Assembly (NCBI RefSeq): GCF_000772955.1
Contig: NZ_JPVO01000054.1
Coordinates: 1 to 64,000, forward strand
Source: Ureibacillus sinduriensis BLB-1 = JCM 15800
GTDB lineage: Bacteria > Bacillota > Bacilli > Bacillales_A > Planococcaceae
Length of the DNA stretch: 64,000 nt
Direction of reading: 5' to 3'
Shown here: piece after piece, positions 1-7,974 of the stretch
How the letters are laid out: every line of letters begins with the position of its first letter
Position numbering within the stretch: position 1 is the first letter of the stretch
Position numbers and translations under genes: made by a program
The notes under the pieces: model-generated
What the model was told of the DNA's origin: nothing
The model's input: only the letters and a program-made list of their open reading frames with translations
The model's database searches: none

Positions 1-399
1 TCCAGCAGGTCCAGTCGGTCCAGCAGGTCCAGTCGGTCCAGCAGGTCCAGTCGGCCCAGCAGGTCCAGTCGGTCCAGCAGGCCCAGTCGGCCCAATGATA
101 CCATTAGAGGTTAACTGAACAACTTGTTTCAATTTATTATCCAGTAATAATTCTTTTTTAATAGCCATAGCGAGTGTATCTTGCACACTAGTATTTACTG
201 TCAAAATATCCTCAAGAGAGGCTGGCGGGGATAACCCGGGGATTGTCCCTAATGAGTATTGTATTTTTTCACCTTCAGCATTAATGATATGTGCTAGACC
301 CAATTCTTCCATAGCAATTGATGCTAGAAGTAGATTAATTACAGAATTTCTGCTTAGGGAAATATTAGGGGTTATATTTGGTAAATTTGGTTGAGACAT
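1..399 (-). CDS. Collagen-like spore-surface-type protein, C-terminus cut by window edge
   Basis: The reading frame begins at ATG 399..397 behind an AGGAGAAG ribosome site and stays open to base 1, so the C-terminus is outside the window. The first ~100 residues ([11 protein letters not shown]..., then a segment with [16 protein letters not shown]) form the same N-terminal domain as the neighbouring gene at 708..1010. From about residue 103 it becomes Gly-Pro-Thr-Gly-Pro-Ala collagen triplets. Collagen-like proteins of this build are known from exosporium or spore-surface layers of Bacillales; that location is inferred here. The repeat DNA is a nearly perfect 18-bp tandem array, so its length probably varies between strains. 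Confidence 0.85.
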   Translation of the reverse strand, partial: MSQPNLPNITPNISLSRNSVINLLLASIAMEELGLAHIINAEGEKIQYSLGTIPGLSPPASLEDILTVNTSVQDTLAMAIKKELLLDNKLKQVVQLTSNGIIGPTGPAGPTGPAGPTGPAGPTGPAGPTGPAG

Positions 400-707
400 T
401 CCACTTCTCCTTTCATATTAATTTGGTTGAACATATAACCTGATTTGAGTAATGACCAGACAAATTTTCTGTATTTGTTTGGCCATACACTCTTCTGTAA
501 TGTATTCCTTACAAACCAAGTAGTTAAGAATAAAAGCCTATATTAGGGAAACTTTCCCAAACTAAGGAAAACCAGCTCAGTTATATCAGGACTAAAAAAT
601 CTAGTTAATAAAAAAACTAGCGAATTAAATAAAGAACAAATATTTGGTAGAGTTATAATCTAGATGAAAAAAAGTTGAGTATTGCATAATAAAAAACTCG
701 TTTCCCA
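400..707. other. Intergenic region upstream of the collagen-like gene
   Basis: This stretch lies between two minus-strand paralogues and must hold the promoter of the collagen-like gene. It is AT-rich. I see no clear terminator for the 708..1010 gene and no convincing sigma-A promoter. A sporulation sigma factor promoter would be expected from the gene type but cannot be assigned by eye. Confidence 0.4.
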
Positions 708-1010
708 CTAAGAGTCAGAGAGTAAATCAATTACTTGTTTTAATTTATTATCCAGTAGTAACTCTTTTTTTATTGCCATAGCAAGTGTATCTCTTACACT
801 TGAATTGACTTCTAATATGTCATCAAGTGAAGCTGCGGGGGATAAACCTGGAATTGTACCAATGGAATATTGGATTTTTTCCCCTTCTGCGTTTATGATA
901 TGTGCTAGACCTAATTCTTCCATAGCTATTGACGCTAGAAGAAGATTAATAACATCTTCCCGATTAATGGAAATTATCGGTGTAATGTTCGGTAAATTTG
1001 GCTGTGACAT
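708..1010 (-). CDS. Paralogue of the collagen-like protein N-terminal domain, no collagen tail
   Basis: This 100-residue protein matches nearly residue for residue the first ~95 residues of the adjacent collagen-like protein ([14 protein letters not shown]..., [16 protein letters not shown], then [13 protein letters not shown]) but stops at LLSDS just where the other enters Gly-Xaa-Yaa repeats. The start is ATG 1010..1008 preceded by a purine-rich AGGGAGAAAG site. It probably assembles in the same spore layer, perhaps as a partner or cap for the collagen-like paralogue; that is inference. It could also be a remnant of a longer collagen gene that lost its tail, although the end is a clean stop codon. 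Confidence 0.75.
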   Translation of the reverse strand: MSQPNLPNITPIISINREDVINLLLASIAMEELGLAHIINAEGEKIQYSIGTIPGLSPAASLDDILEVNSSVRDTLAMAIKKELLLDNKLKQVIDLLSDS

Positions 1011-1689
1011 ACACTTTCTCCCTTCTTAATTGACCCGATAAGCATGGTTGATTTAATCAAAACCTCAATTTAATTACTTCGTTTTGCCTTTATTCTTGTT
1101 ATTGAAGACATCTACTTTGTAATATATTCTTTGTTTTCAAAAATGGCCTTAAAAATTTATGAAAATACTTAATCCTGCTTAAGAGAGGCTTCAGAAATAC
1201 AAGATGATTATTGTACTGTTGAGGAGTTACAAATTCGATAGGCCCTACAAACTGTCCTACGCATACTCCAATTAATTTCACCATTTCAATAAAACCAATT
1301 TTAATTGCTGATAAATCACTACAGAAATTTCTGAGAGAATCTCCCTTACTTATGAAGTTAAAGGAATTTTGTTGAATTTGAGTGGATCGGTAAATCGTTT
1401 ATCAAAAAAAGGGTTAGGTTGTTAAGGAATATGGAGTAGTATGATTACATTAACATTGGGTTATTTAGGATGATTACTCTGTGCAGCTTCGAATCCTCAT
1501 ACTTACATTTTTTTGGTTTGGATCTTAGTATTCAATCCAACGAGTTAAACTTTATTAAGGGCTTTTAAGTCAACCCTTCGATGACGATAAGGCTGACGTT
1601 ACGGGGAGGGGACCATTAGATTGATAAGGGGATGCAGTTAATATGCAGATGCAGAATGCGGTTGGCACATAGAAACATCTTTTTCTGAC
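1011..1689. other. Non-coding stretch, nothing recognised
   Basis: About 680 bases between the 100-residue spore-type gene and the terminator of the endonuclease gene. A 61-codon minus-strand frame at 1099..1284 has no usable ribosome site and was not called. The sequence is AT-rich with scattered stops in all frames and probably contains the promoter of the 708..1010 gene near its left end. No RNA gene or repeat was recognised. Confidence 0.4.
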
Positions 1690-1738
1690 AAAGAGAAAAA
1701 GACAAACGGTATGTTCAATTTCAATATACCGTTTGTCT
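1690..1738 (-). terminator. Rho-independent terminator of the endonuclease I gene
   Basis: A 13-bp perfect inverted repeat (AGACAAACGGTAT at 1700..1712 and its complement at 1726..1738) with a 13-base loop is followed on the minus strand by a short T-run, 84 bases past the stop codon of the endonuclease gene. Confidence 0.8.
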
Positions 1739-1821
1739 TCAATTTTGAATGGCGGATTGGCGTCTACCTTTCAATTTCAATACTTGTAAAGACCCTCGAT
1801 GAAGGAGTTTTCAATATCTTT

Positions 1822-2637
1822 TCATCTTTCTTTCGTGAAAATAGCTTCTGCCATCTCTGGATAATCAATAAATGGGTTCCGATTGCCTTGCAGTTCATGG
1901 ATAGCTAGGTTGCGATGCTTTTCATAAATCGATACCGGAAATGTTTGATGCCATTTTACCATTAAAGAGGTATCCGCTAGCTCTTTTTTTATTGTATATG
2001 GGTAGCGAATTAGGAAGTAGAGTGTTGCTCTCGCAATGATTCCCTTGCCGTATTCCGGTTCGAATTTTCCTTCTTCAGCCTTGCCGCAGCCATCTTTGAT
2101 TACCGCAATCAATGCTTCAGGGCTATAATCGTGAAAGTCGTAGTATGGGAAGTTGCTACGTCTGCTATTGCAGGTAGGTTCGCACGCAAATAGGTGATGC
2201 AAGTCTCCTCTAAACGGTTCTTTTTTATCGAACCAAGATTGGGGCACTACATGTTCACAGTTAAACTGATCGTCCGAGAGAATGCTGACTAACCCTTTTG
2301 CTTGCATATCATGGAGCCGAATGTCCTCCTCTATGACAGTAAGGGGATCCATTCGATTTCCTGAATATAGGCTTTTTAATGTTCCGTTTTCTTGCAAGTC
2401 CACCCAAGGGTACAGATAACGATGCGGTCTATAGGTTAACTGATTTGTATGTGTCTTTTTAAGCAATGTGTGAAGGGTGTCTTCAAGATTACCATCCGTG
2501 AATCTAAAGTCCAGATAATATTGAGTGATAGCATTCTTATCTTTCTCTTCGTCAAAATAGGGGCGATTTTCTTTATAGGTTAAAAAGTCGGATTTGGCCA
2601 TTTCCCATTCAAAGTCAAGAGAATCTAGTTTTCCCAT
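1822..2637 (-). CDS. Endonuclease I family nuclease, no signal peptide
   Basis: The 271-residue product carries the endonuclease I (Pfam Endonuclease_1, beta-beta-alpha metal) signature: CEHVVPQSWF near residue 128 with the catalytic histidine, GDLHHLFACEPTCNSRRSN, ARATLYFLIRYP, and the C-terminal QGNRNPFIDYP typical of EndA/Vvn and Bacillus Bsn (YurI) enzymes, which cut DNA and/or RNA non-specifically. Those relatives are usually secreted. This one starts MGKLDSLDFEWEM with no hydrophobic leader, so it is predicted cytoplasmic or released another way. The start ATG 2637..2635 has a GGTGG-type ribosome site. It is a single-gene unit with its own terminator. The family call is firm; the biological role is unknown. 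Confidence 0.85.
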   Translation of the reverse strand: MGKLDSLDFEWEMAKSDFLTYKENRPYFDEEKDKNAITQYYLDFRFTDGNLEDTLHTLLKKTHTNQLTYRPHRYLYPWVDLQENGTLKSLYSGNRMDPLTVIEEDIRLHDMQAKGLVSILSDDQFNCEHVVPQSWFDKKEPFRGDLHHLFACEPTCNSRRSNFPYYDFHDYSPEALIAVIKDGCGKAEEGKFEPEYGKGIIARATLYFLIRYPYTIKKELADTSLMVKWHQTFPVSIYEKHRNLAIHELQGNRNPFIDYPEMAEAIFTKER

Positions 2638-2651
2638 TATATTTCCACCGC

Positions 2652-2935
2652 CTATGCAGGAGATTTTGGTTGAATCAATCCATGACCACTATAATCGGTA
2701 AATACATCAGGTTGTACATCAGCAGCGTTGAAATCCCTTCCACCCACCACTCTAATCAGATTAGTTGCCTCAGCCGCCTATTGTTAAAATCTCGGCAAGC
2801 GAAATCCTTCCTTTGAAATTTTTTTGCGAAGTTTGAACCGAATACTTTGTCGCACCACTTTTCACCCATTTCATTAACTTGATACTGAAATAAATTTAAT
2901 GCTGGGGTGCTCCTTCCCGGACTTCCTGTGTATTT
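2652..2935 (-). pseudogene. Decayed remnant resembling an intracellular subtilisin-type protease
   Basis: On the minus strand the frame ending at the TAG at 2652..2654 encodes VVGGRDFNAADVQPDVF followed by TDYSGHG. This closely resembles the segment around the catalytic histidine of intracellular subtilisins (IIGGRNF...DYNGHGTHVAG). After SGHG the match stops abruptly at a stop codon. Upstream, pieces such as GEKWCDKVFGSNFAKKF and FKG... occur in shifting frames with stops, as expected for a frameshifted, truncated gene. The catalytic Ser region and C-terminus are absent. The call rests on motif recognition only. Confidence 0.45.
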
Positions 2936-3385
2936 TTGGAAGTTAATAATAGTTTAACTATTCAGAATATGAATTAACAGTTACAATAGATATGATCCTA
3001 TCGAACTACCGGTATACCAAAGAAATAGAGAATTGGATGTTTACTATCAGTCTGAACGGTATGTTTCAACAGCCAAACGAGATTGCTAGGTGTAGTTTGG
3101 CAGTGTCTCGATAAGGACATTTGTCCAGCAGATATCTATACGTATGGAAAACTCTATTTTAACGCCGTTTGAGAATGATAAAATTGCTTCACAAACGGGT
3201 CATATTACGTTTCTATGAAAAGGCTTACATGATGTTTTACTACTAAATGGAGATGAAGGCAAAGGATAATTGATTGAACGACTTCAGACTAGACAACTTG
3301 TATTCTAATCCAGGATACCAGATGAAATACGCGTATCTAACCTTAAACTATCATTTTATTAATCAAGATGTGTTCGTTGAGCAAT
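2936..3385. other. Non-coding stretch downstream of msmX
   Basis: About 450 bases with stops in all frames. A plus-strand frame from 3143 reads protein-like in pieces but is broken by several stop codons. No clear terminator for the msmX-like gene was found here. Confidence 0.35.
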
Positions 3386-4486
3386 TTATACTTTTTGAGG
3401 GTATTTGACAGATTCACTAGGAATGGCTAATTCTGAAACAGGGTCGAAGAAATGCAATTTATCCTGCTGGAAAGTAAAGGAATACTGTCCGCCTAAAGCG
3501 AAATGTATTTCTCCAGAAACCCTGCTAATAAAACTATGACCATTCACCGTACTATGAATAAAAGACTCTGATCCTAGTGATTCCAGTACCTCGATTTCAG
3601 AATGGAAGCTATTTTCACCGCTTTGTCCAACTAGAATATGCTCGGGGCGAATACCAACAATTGTTTCAGAGACATTTTTTAATGCGTTTCTGTACGCTGG
3701 TGGAATCGCAAATTGATGTTCGCCAATGATAAAATGCTGGCCTGAAACGGTAGCATTAAAAAAGTTCATTGCCGGGGAGCCGATAAAGCTGCCTACAAAA
3801 ACATTATTTGGGTTCGCATACACTTCTTCAGGAGTGCCGATTTGTTGAATAACCCCGTCCTTCATTACAACAATGCGAGTTGCCATTGTCATGGCTTCCG
3901 TTTGGTCATGCGTTACATAAATGGTTGTCGTATTTATATTTTGATGTAATTTTTGAATTTCGGCACGCATTTGTACACGTAATTTCGCATCGAGATTGGA
4001 TAATGGCTCATCCATCAGAAATACCTTTGCTTTACGGACAATAGCGCGACCTAATGCCACCCGCTGACGCTGACCGCCGGATAAAGCTTTCGGTTTTCTC
4101 TTTAAATAAGGCTGCAGGCCCAATATTGCAGCAGCTTCATTTACCCGTCGCTCAATCTCTTGTTTAGGTACTTTGGCAAGCTTTAAACCAAAGGCCATAT
4201 TTTCAAAAACAGTCATATGCGGATAGAGGGCATAATTTTGGAAAACCATTGCGATATCTCTATTTTTCGGTTCTACATCATTCATTAATTGATCGTCAAT
4301 GAAAAGCTTGCCCCTCGTAATGTCTTCAAGCCCCGCGATCATCCGTAATGTTGTAGATTTCCCGCATCCAGAAGGTCCTACAAAAACAATAAATTCCTTG
4401 TCCTTAATGTGTAAATTGAACGCTTTTACCGCTTCATTCTCTTTATCATAAACTTTATAAATATTTTCAAGACGGATTTCTGCCAA
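3386..4486 (-). CDS. msmX: MsmX/UgpC-type ATP-binding protein of carbohydrate ABC importers
   Basis: This 366-residue ATPase energises carbohydrate ABC importers of the MalFG type. Walker A GPSGCGKST is at 37-45, the signature LSGGQ at 135-139, Walker B VFLMDEP ends at ~161, the H-loop histidine is ~193, and a C-terminal MalK-like TOBE region includes IVGIRPEHI. The start is placed at TTG 4486..4484: an AAGGGGG site lies 9 bases upstream, and translation gives MAEIRLENIYK, matching the MsmX N-terminus. It lies 48 bases after the PucR-type gene on the same strand. The divergent importer at 7975..11132 has no ATPase of its own, so this protein is its likely motor. MsmX proteins often serve several importers. 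Confidence 0.9.
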   Translation of the reverse strand: MAEIRLENIYKVYDKENEAVKAFNLHIKDKEFIVFVGPSGCGKSTTLRMIAGLEDITRGKLFIDDQLMNDVEPKNRDIAMVFQNYALYPHMTVFENMAFGLKLAKVPKQEIERRVNEAAAILGLQPYLKRKPKALSGGQRQRVALGRAIVRKAKVFLMDEPLSNLDAKLRVQMRAEIQKLHQNINTTTIYVTHDQTEAMTMATRIVVMKDGVIQQIGTPEEVYANPNNVFVGSFIGSPAMNFFNATVSGQHFIIGEHQFAIPPAYRNALKNVSETIVGIRPEHILVGQSGENSFHSEIEVLESLGSESFIHSTVNGHSFISRVSGEIHFALGGQYSFTFQQDKLHFFDPVSELAIPSESVKYPQKV

Positions 4487-4534
4487 TAGATCCAACCCCC
4501 TTATGATTATAGTTAAAGGGTAATGGAAATCGGA

Positions 4535-5431
4535 TTACGTGCCTAGTGGAATTTCTTCCACTCTTTCATTCGGGTAAGTGTGCATTTTGTACAATTTTAA
4601 TGCAATGCTTATTTTTAAAAGGTCATCGCTGTCCTTCAAATTTCTGCCGCTTAATTCTTCAAAACGTTCCAGTCGCTTTTGGAGGGTATTTCGATGGATA
4701 TAGAGCGCTTTAGCCGTTTGACTAAAATTACCAGTATGTTGGATATAACATTCAACCGTTTCCAATAGCAACGTTTCATAAGCCGAACCTTTTAAGACGA
4801 CTGAGACGAATTGTTCACTTTCATATTTTAGTACCGAAGTAAGCATTTTCGTTAAAATCATCTCGTCGAGTTCAAAAACAATCTTTCGCTCAAAATAGCA
4901 AATTTCCTTTGGAATACTTTGCAGCAATCGATAGCATTCCCTGAGCTTCTCTTTTTGTTCAAGAGGAGTTGTCATTATCGTGAAAGATGTTTTAAAATCA
5001 TCTTCAATCAATGCGATAAAAGGAGTGAAATTTGTAAATTGTTCAACATTCACTAGCAGAATAAAAAAAGTACACTCATCCACCGGCAATAGATGGCAAC
5101 GGCAACCTGCAATGGACTCTAAAACTAGTTGCAAGTCATTTAGTTTATTAAAAGGTTCATAGAAAACGATTTTTAATAATTGAAAGAGATGAATATCTTC
5201 GGGCGGTTGTATGGATTCGTCTGTAAAAAAATGCGCCCAAAGATGCTGATGTTCGAAATGCTCGGGAAGTGGCTTCAAGAAAATAGACAGCACTTTATAT
5301 TCGTGAACAGTTAACTGACTCTTGGGCACCTCCAATAAACCGTGCTCACTTTGAAAGATAAACTTGTTTTTCGTATCAGTTCGATAATCTGTTAATTGCG
5401 GAAATGTTTCATTTAACAATTCATAATCCAT
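4535..5431 (-). CDS. PucR/CdaR-type transcriptional regulator
   Basis: The 298-residue protein has no recognisable N-terminal sensor family. Its C-terminal ~70 residues (LLETVECYIQHTGNFSQTAK, then IHRNTLQKRLERF) are the PucR-family helix-turn-helix found in CdaR and PucR regulators. The ribosome site GTGGAGGGAACGCA precedes ATG 5431. It is cotranscribed with msmX (39 to 48 bases apart) and diverges from the histidine kinase gene with only 35 bases between start codons. It probably controls msmX and/or the xylan locus; the ligand is unknown. Promoters for both directions must lie inside the opposing coding sequences. Confidence 0.8.
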   Translation of the reverse strand: MDYELLNETFPQLTDYRTDTKNKFIFQSEHGLLEVPKSQLTVHEYKVLSIFLKPLPEHFEHQHLWAHFFTDESIQPPEDIHLFQLLKIVFYEPFNKLNDLQLVLESIAGCRCHLLPVDECTFFILLVNVEQFTNFTPFIALIEDDFKTSFTIMTTPLEQKEKLRECYRLLQSIPKEICYFERKIVFELDEMILTKMLTSVLKYESEQFVSVVLKGSAYETLLLETVECYIQHTGNFSQTAKALYIHRNTLQKRLERFEELSGRNLKDSDDLLKISIALKLYKMHTYPNERVEEIPLGT

Positions 5432-5466
5432 TGCGTTCCCTCCACTTTGACTAAAGGAATGATTTA

Positions 5467-7176
5467 ATGAGAGCGTTTATCAAAAAGTATAATACATTAC
5501 ATAACCAAATCTTTTTGTTATTTTCATTGGTGTCTGTCATCAGTATTAGTGCTGTTACTTATATCGGATATAATAAATTTTCTTCTGTTTACAATGACGT
5601 GGTGCAAGCACAGTTGGAACAAACAAGCGTCGAATTAAACAGTACCATTGATGCAAAGTATACGCAGGTAAGTATGATCGCTTCCCAAGTTTCAACAGAT
5701 GAGGACATTCAAAATGCGATGTATCAAATGCTAGGCAACCCTGAAATGGCTGGTTTGCAAAAGCAAACGTTTAAGCGGACACTAAATAGTTATTATCCTT
5801 ATGTTGATAGTATTTTAGATTACCGTTTTTATGCATTGGATGGAACGGGCTTGTTTCCAACTTCGCAAGAATTAAATTTAATTATTGATGATGCATCGAT
5901 TCAAAAGGCTCTGGATGCGGAGGGACAACTCATATGGGTAGGGCAGGATACGAAGAGTTATCGGTATTCCTATGCGATAAAAGTCATAAGATTAATGAAC
6001 CACTCCTATGAAAATAGTGGTTTTCTTGTCTTGAAACTTGCAAATGATTTTTTCGATACGCGGTTTGGCGATCGCGATAACTTTATCCAAATTTTCGATA
6101 ATTCCGGGCGTTTTCTAACAGGACAAAATTCTTCTAAATTATTATTTTCGGACGACGGTGAAATTTCCATCTCAGGAGAGCCATTTTATGTTGTTAAAAG
6201 TGTGTCGACCCGAACCGAGTGGACAATCTATGTTGCACAGTCAATGGTGTCTTACAATCAAGAAATACAAAAAATTCGGTTATTTCTAGTTGGAATTGCG
6301 ATGATCGGTGTAGTGCTCGGTTTTTTATTATCTTGGATTATTGCGTCCTATATCACGTCACCATTAAAACGGTTAATTGAGGCAATGCGCAAAGGACCGA
6401 AAAGGCAACTGCTGCATATTGAAGAGACGAACAGCTCTATCGAAATGTATACTTTGCATCATACGTACAATCAATTCATAACGGATATCGAGAGGCTCAT
6501 TGAAGAGGTATATGAAAAGCAACTACACCAACAGCAAGCAGAATTGAAAGCATTACAATCCCAGATCAATCCGCATTTCCTATACAATACGTTAAATACA
6601 TTTTATTGGAAATTAATTGATGATGGCAAGGACGAACTTGCGGAATACGTGTTATCAATGTCCGCACTTTTTAAATATAGCGTTAGCTCTTCAACAACTG
6701 CAACGGATGTTGTGAAGCTTCACGAGGAATTGGATCAGATTGAGCATTATTTAAATTTGATGAAAATGCGCTTGGATGAGCGGCTGTCATGGAGTATACA
6801 ATGCGAACCTGAACTGAAGGACGTGCAAATACCAAAGCTGATATTGCAGCCGTTTATTGAAAATGCAATTATTCACGGGATTGAACCAAAACGTACAAAA
6901 GGTATCATTAATATAAACATTCAGTCAAATGGGCCAAAACGGTTATCGATTATTATTGAGGATAACGGAAAAGGGATTCCTGCAGCGATGCTAGAAAAAT
7001 TAAATAAAGGAACAGATATTTCAACGGGGATTCATCATATCGGTATTCATAATATACGGATGCGGCTTGCTATTCATTATTCGGTAAATGTTGCAGATTC
7101 ACTATGCTTCTCAAGCGATGAAGTGCGGGGTACAAAAGTATCGCTAGTTTTGCCAAAGGGGGAAATAGAAGGATGA
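5467..7176 (+). CDS. YesM-type sensor histidine kinase
   Basis: This 569-residue membrane kinase has a TM helix at ~13-33, an extracytoplasmic sensor region of ~235 residues, a second TM at ~271-295, a HAMP linker, then the LytS/YesM-type kinase core. The core shows SQINPHFLYNTLNTFYWKL with the phospho-accepting His370, PFIENAIIHG as N-box and EDNGKGIP as G-box. Kinases of this group typically sense extracellular saccharides or their binding protein and regulate adjacent sugar ABC importers. Translation is coupled to the response regulator by a 4-base ATGA overlap. The ATG at 5467 follows AAAGGAATG. It probably senses xylo-oligosaccharides, judged from the downstream genes. Confidence 0.9.
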   Translation: MRAFIKKYNTLHNQIFLLFSLVSVISISAVTYIGYNKFSSVYNDVVQAQLEQTSVELNSTIDAKYTQVSMIASQVSTDEDIQNAMYQMLGNPEMAGLQKQTFKRTLNSYYPYVDSILDYRFYALDGTGLFPTSQELNLIIDDASIQKALDAEGQLIWVGQDTKSYRYSYAIKVIRLMNHSYENSGFLVLKLANDFFDTRFGDRDNFIQIFDNSGRFLTGQNSSKLLFSDDGEISISGEPFYVVKSVSTRTEWTIYVAQSMVSYNQEIQKIRLFLVGIAMIGVVLGFLLSWIIASYITSPLKRLIEAMRKGPKRQLLHIEETNSSIEMYTLHHTYNQFITDIERLIEEVYEKQLHQQQAELKALQSQINPHFLYNTLNTFYWKLIDDGKDELAEYVLSMSALFKYSVSSSTTATDVVKLHEELDQIEHYLNLMKMRLDERLSWSIQCEPELKDVQIPKLILQPFIENAIIHGIEPKRTKGIININIQSNGPKRLSIIIEDNGKGIPAAMLEKLNKGTDISTGIHHIGIHNIRMRLAIHYSVNVADSLCFSSDEVRGTKVSLVLPKGEIEG

Positions 7177-7907
7177 CAATTCAGTTGTTAATCATTGAAG
7201 ATGAAGCGATTGTTCGGAAGAGCATAAAAAATATGATTGAAAAAAATAGACAGTCCATAACGGTCTATACAGCAGCCGATGTTTATGAAGCCAATGAGTA
7301 TCTTAAGGTGGCGCCAATACATTTATTAATACTCGATATCCAACTTCCTGAGATTGATGGCCTTACTTTCTTAAAACAACTCCGGAAAAAACATCCTGAT
7401 TTATGTGTGATTATTTTATCTGCGCATGCTGATTTTGCGTATGCGCAACAGGCGATCGATTTAAATGTCGTTAAATATTTGGTTAAACCCGTTTCCAGAG
7501 AAGCATTATTGGAGGTGATTGATCAAAGCATTGGGCAGATGGAGATACCTCCAAGCACAGATCACACAAGTATCCAACAAGCGTTGCATTATATCCACTC
7601 ACATTATAGTGAACCTCTAACTTTGCAGGAATTATCAGATATTGTGCACCTTAATACAAGTTATTTCAGCTCTCTTTTCAAGCAAACGGTTGGCGTGAAT
7701 TTTATGCAATACATAACCAATTACCGGATTAAAGAAGCGAAAAAACTTTTATTGGAACACAATTATTCGATTGAGGAAATTTCGATTCGAGTAGGCTACA
7801 AAACTTCTAAATACTTCATCCAAATTTTTAAGGAGCATGAGAAGATTACACCTAATCAATACAGAAAACAAAGACATTCCAAAGATAATGGTGTTTATCC
7901 TAAATAA
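7173..7907 (+). CDS. YesN-type AraC-family response regulator
   Basis: The 244-residue regulator has an N-terminal receiver domain with the phosphoacceptor Asp55 in LLILDIQLPEIDG, conserved EDE near residue 9-11, and the signalling lysine in VKPVS. A C-terminal pair of AraC-type helix-turn-helix motifs follows (~135-240, ending in FKEHEKITPNQYRK). It overlaps the kinase stop codon and is the expected partner of that kinase. It would activate the sugar-importer genes that begin 67 bases downstream; the target site is not identifiable by eye. Confidence 0.9.
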   Translation: MTIQLLIIEDEAIVRKSIKNMIEKNRQSITVYTAADVYEANEYLKVAPIHLLILDIQLPEIDGLTFLKQLRKKHPDLCVIILSAHADFAYAQQAIDLNVVKYLVKPVSREALLEVIDQSIGQMEIPPSTDHTSIQQALHYIHSHYSEPLTLQELSDIVHLNTSYFSSLFKQTVGVNFMQYITNYRIKEAKKLLLEHNYSIEEISIRVGYKTSKYFIQIFKEHEKITPNQYRKQRHSKDNGVYPK

Positions 7908-7974
7908 TTTGGAATTTTCTGTTTATTGAATCTGCTATGATAAAGATAATCAAATAAGGGGGAGAGATTCAAAA

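Noticed and set aside
1-102. The 18-bp tandem array as a CRISPR or satellite
   Set aside because: It is in frame with and encodes Gly-Pro-Thr-Gly-Pro-Ala collagen triplets, with no spacers.
1099-1284. 61-codon minus-strand frame (MVKLIGVCVGQFVG...)
   Set aside because: No ribosome site at a useful distance, no terminator and no recognisable domain; its length is within chance for this composition.
3143-3360. Protein-like pieces in one plus-strand frame (ENSILTPFENDKIASQTGH...)
   Set aside because: Stops interrupt it about every 15-25 codons, close to chance spacing, and I do not recognise the pieces.
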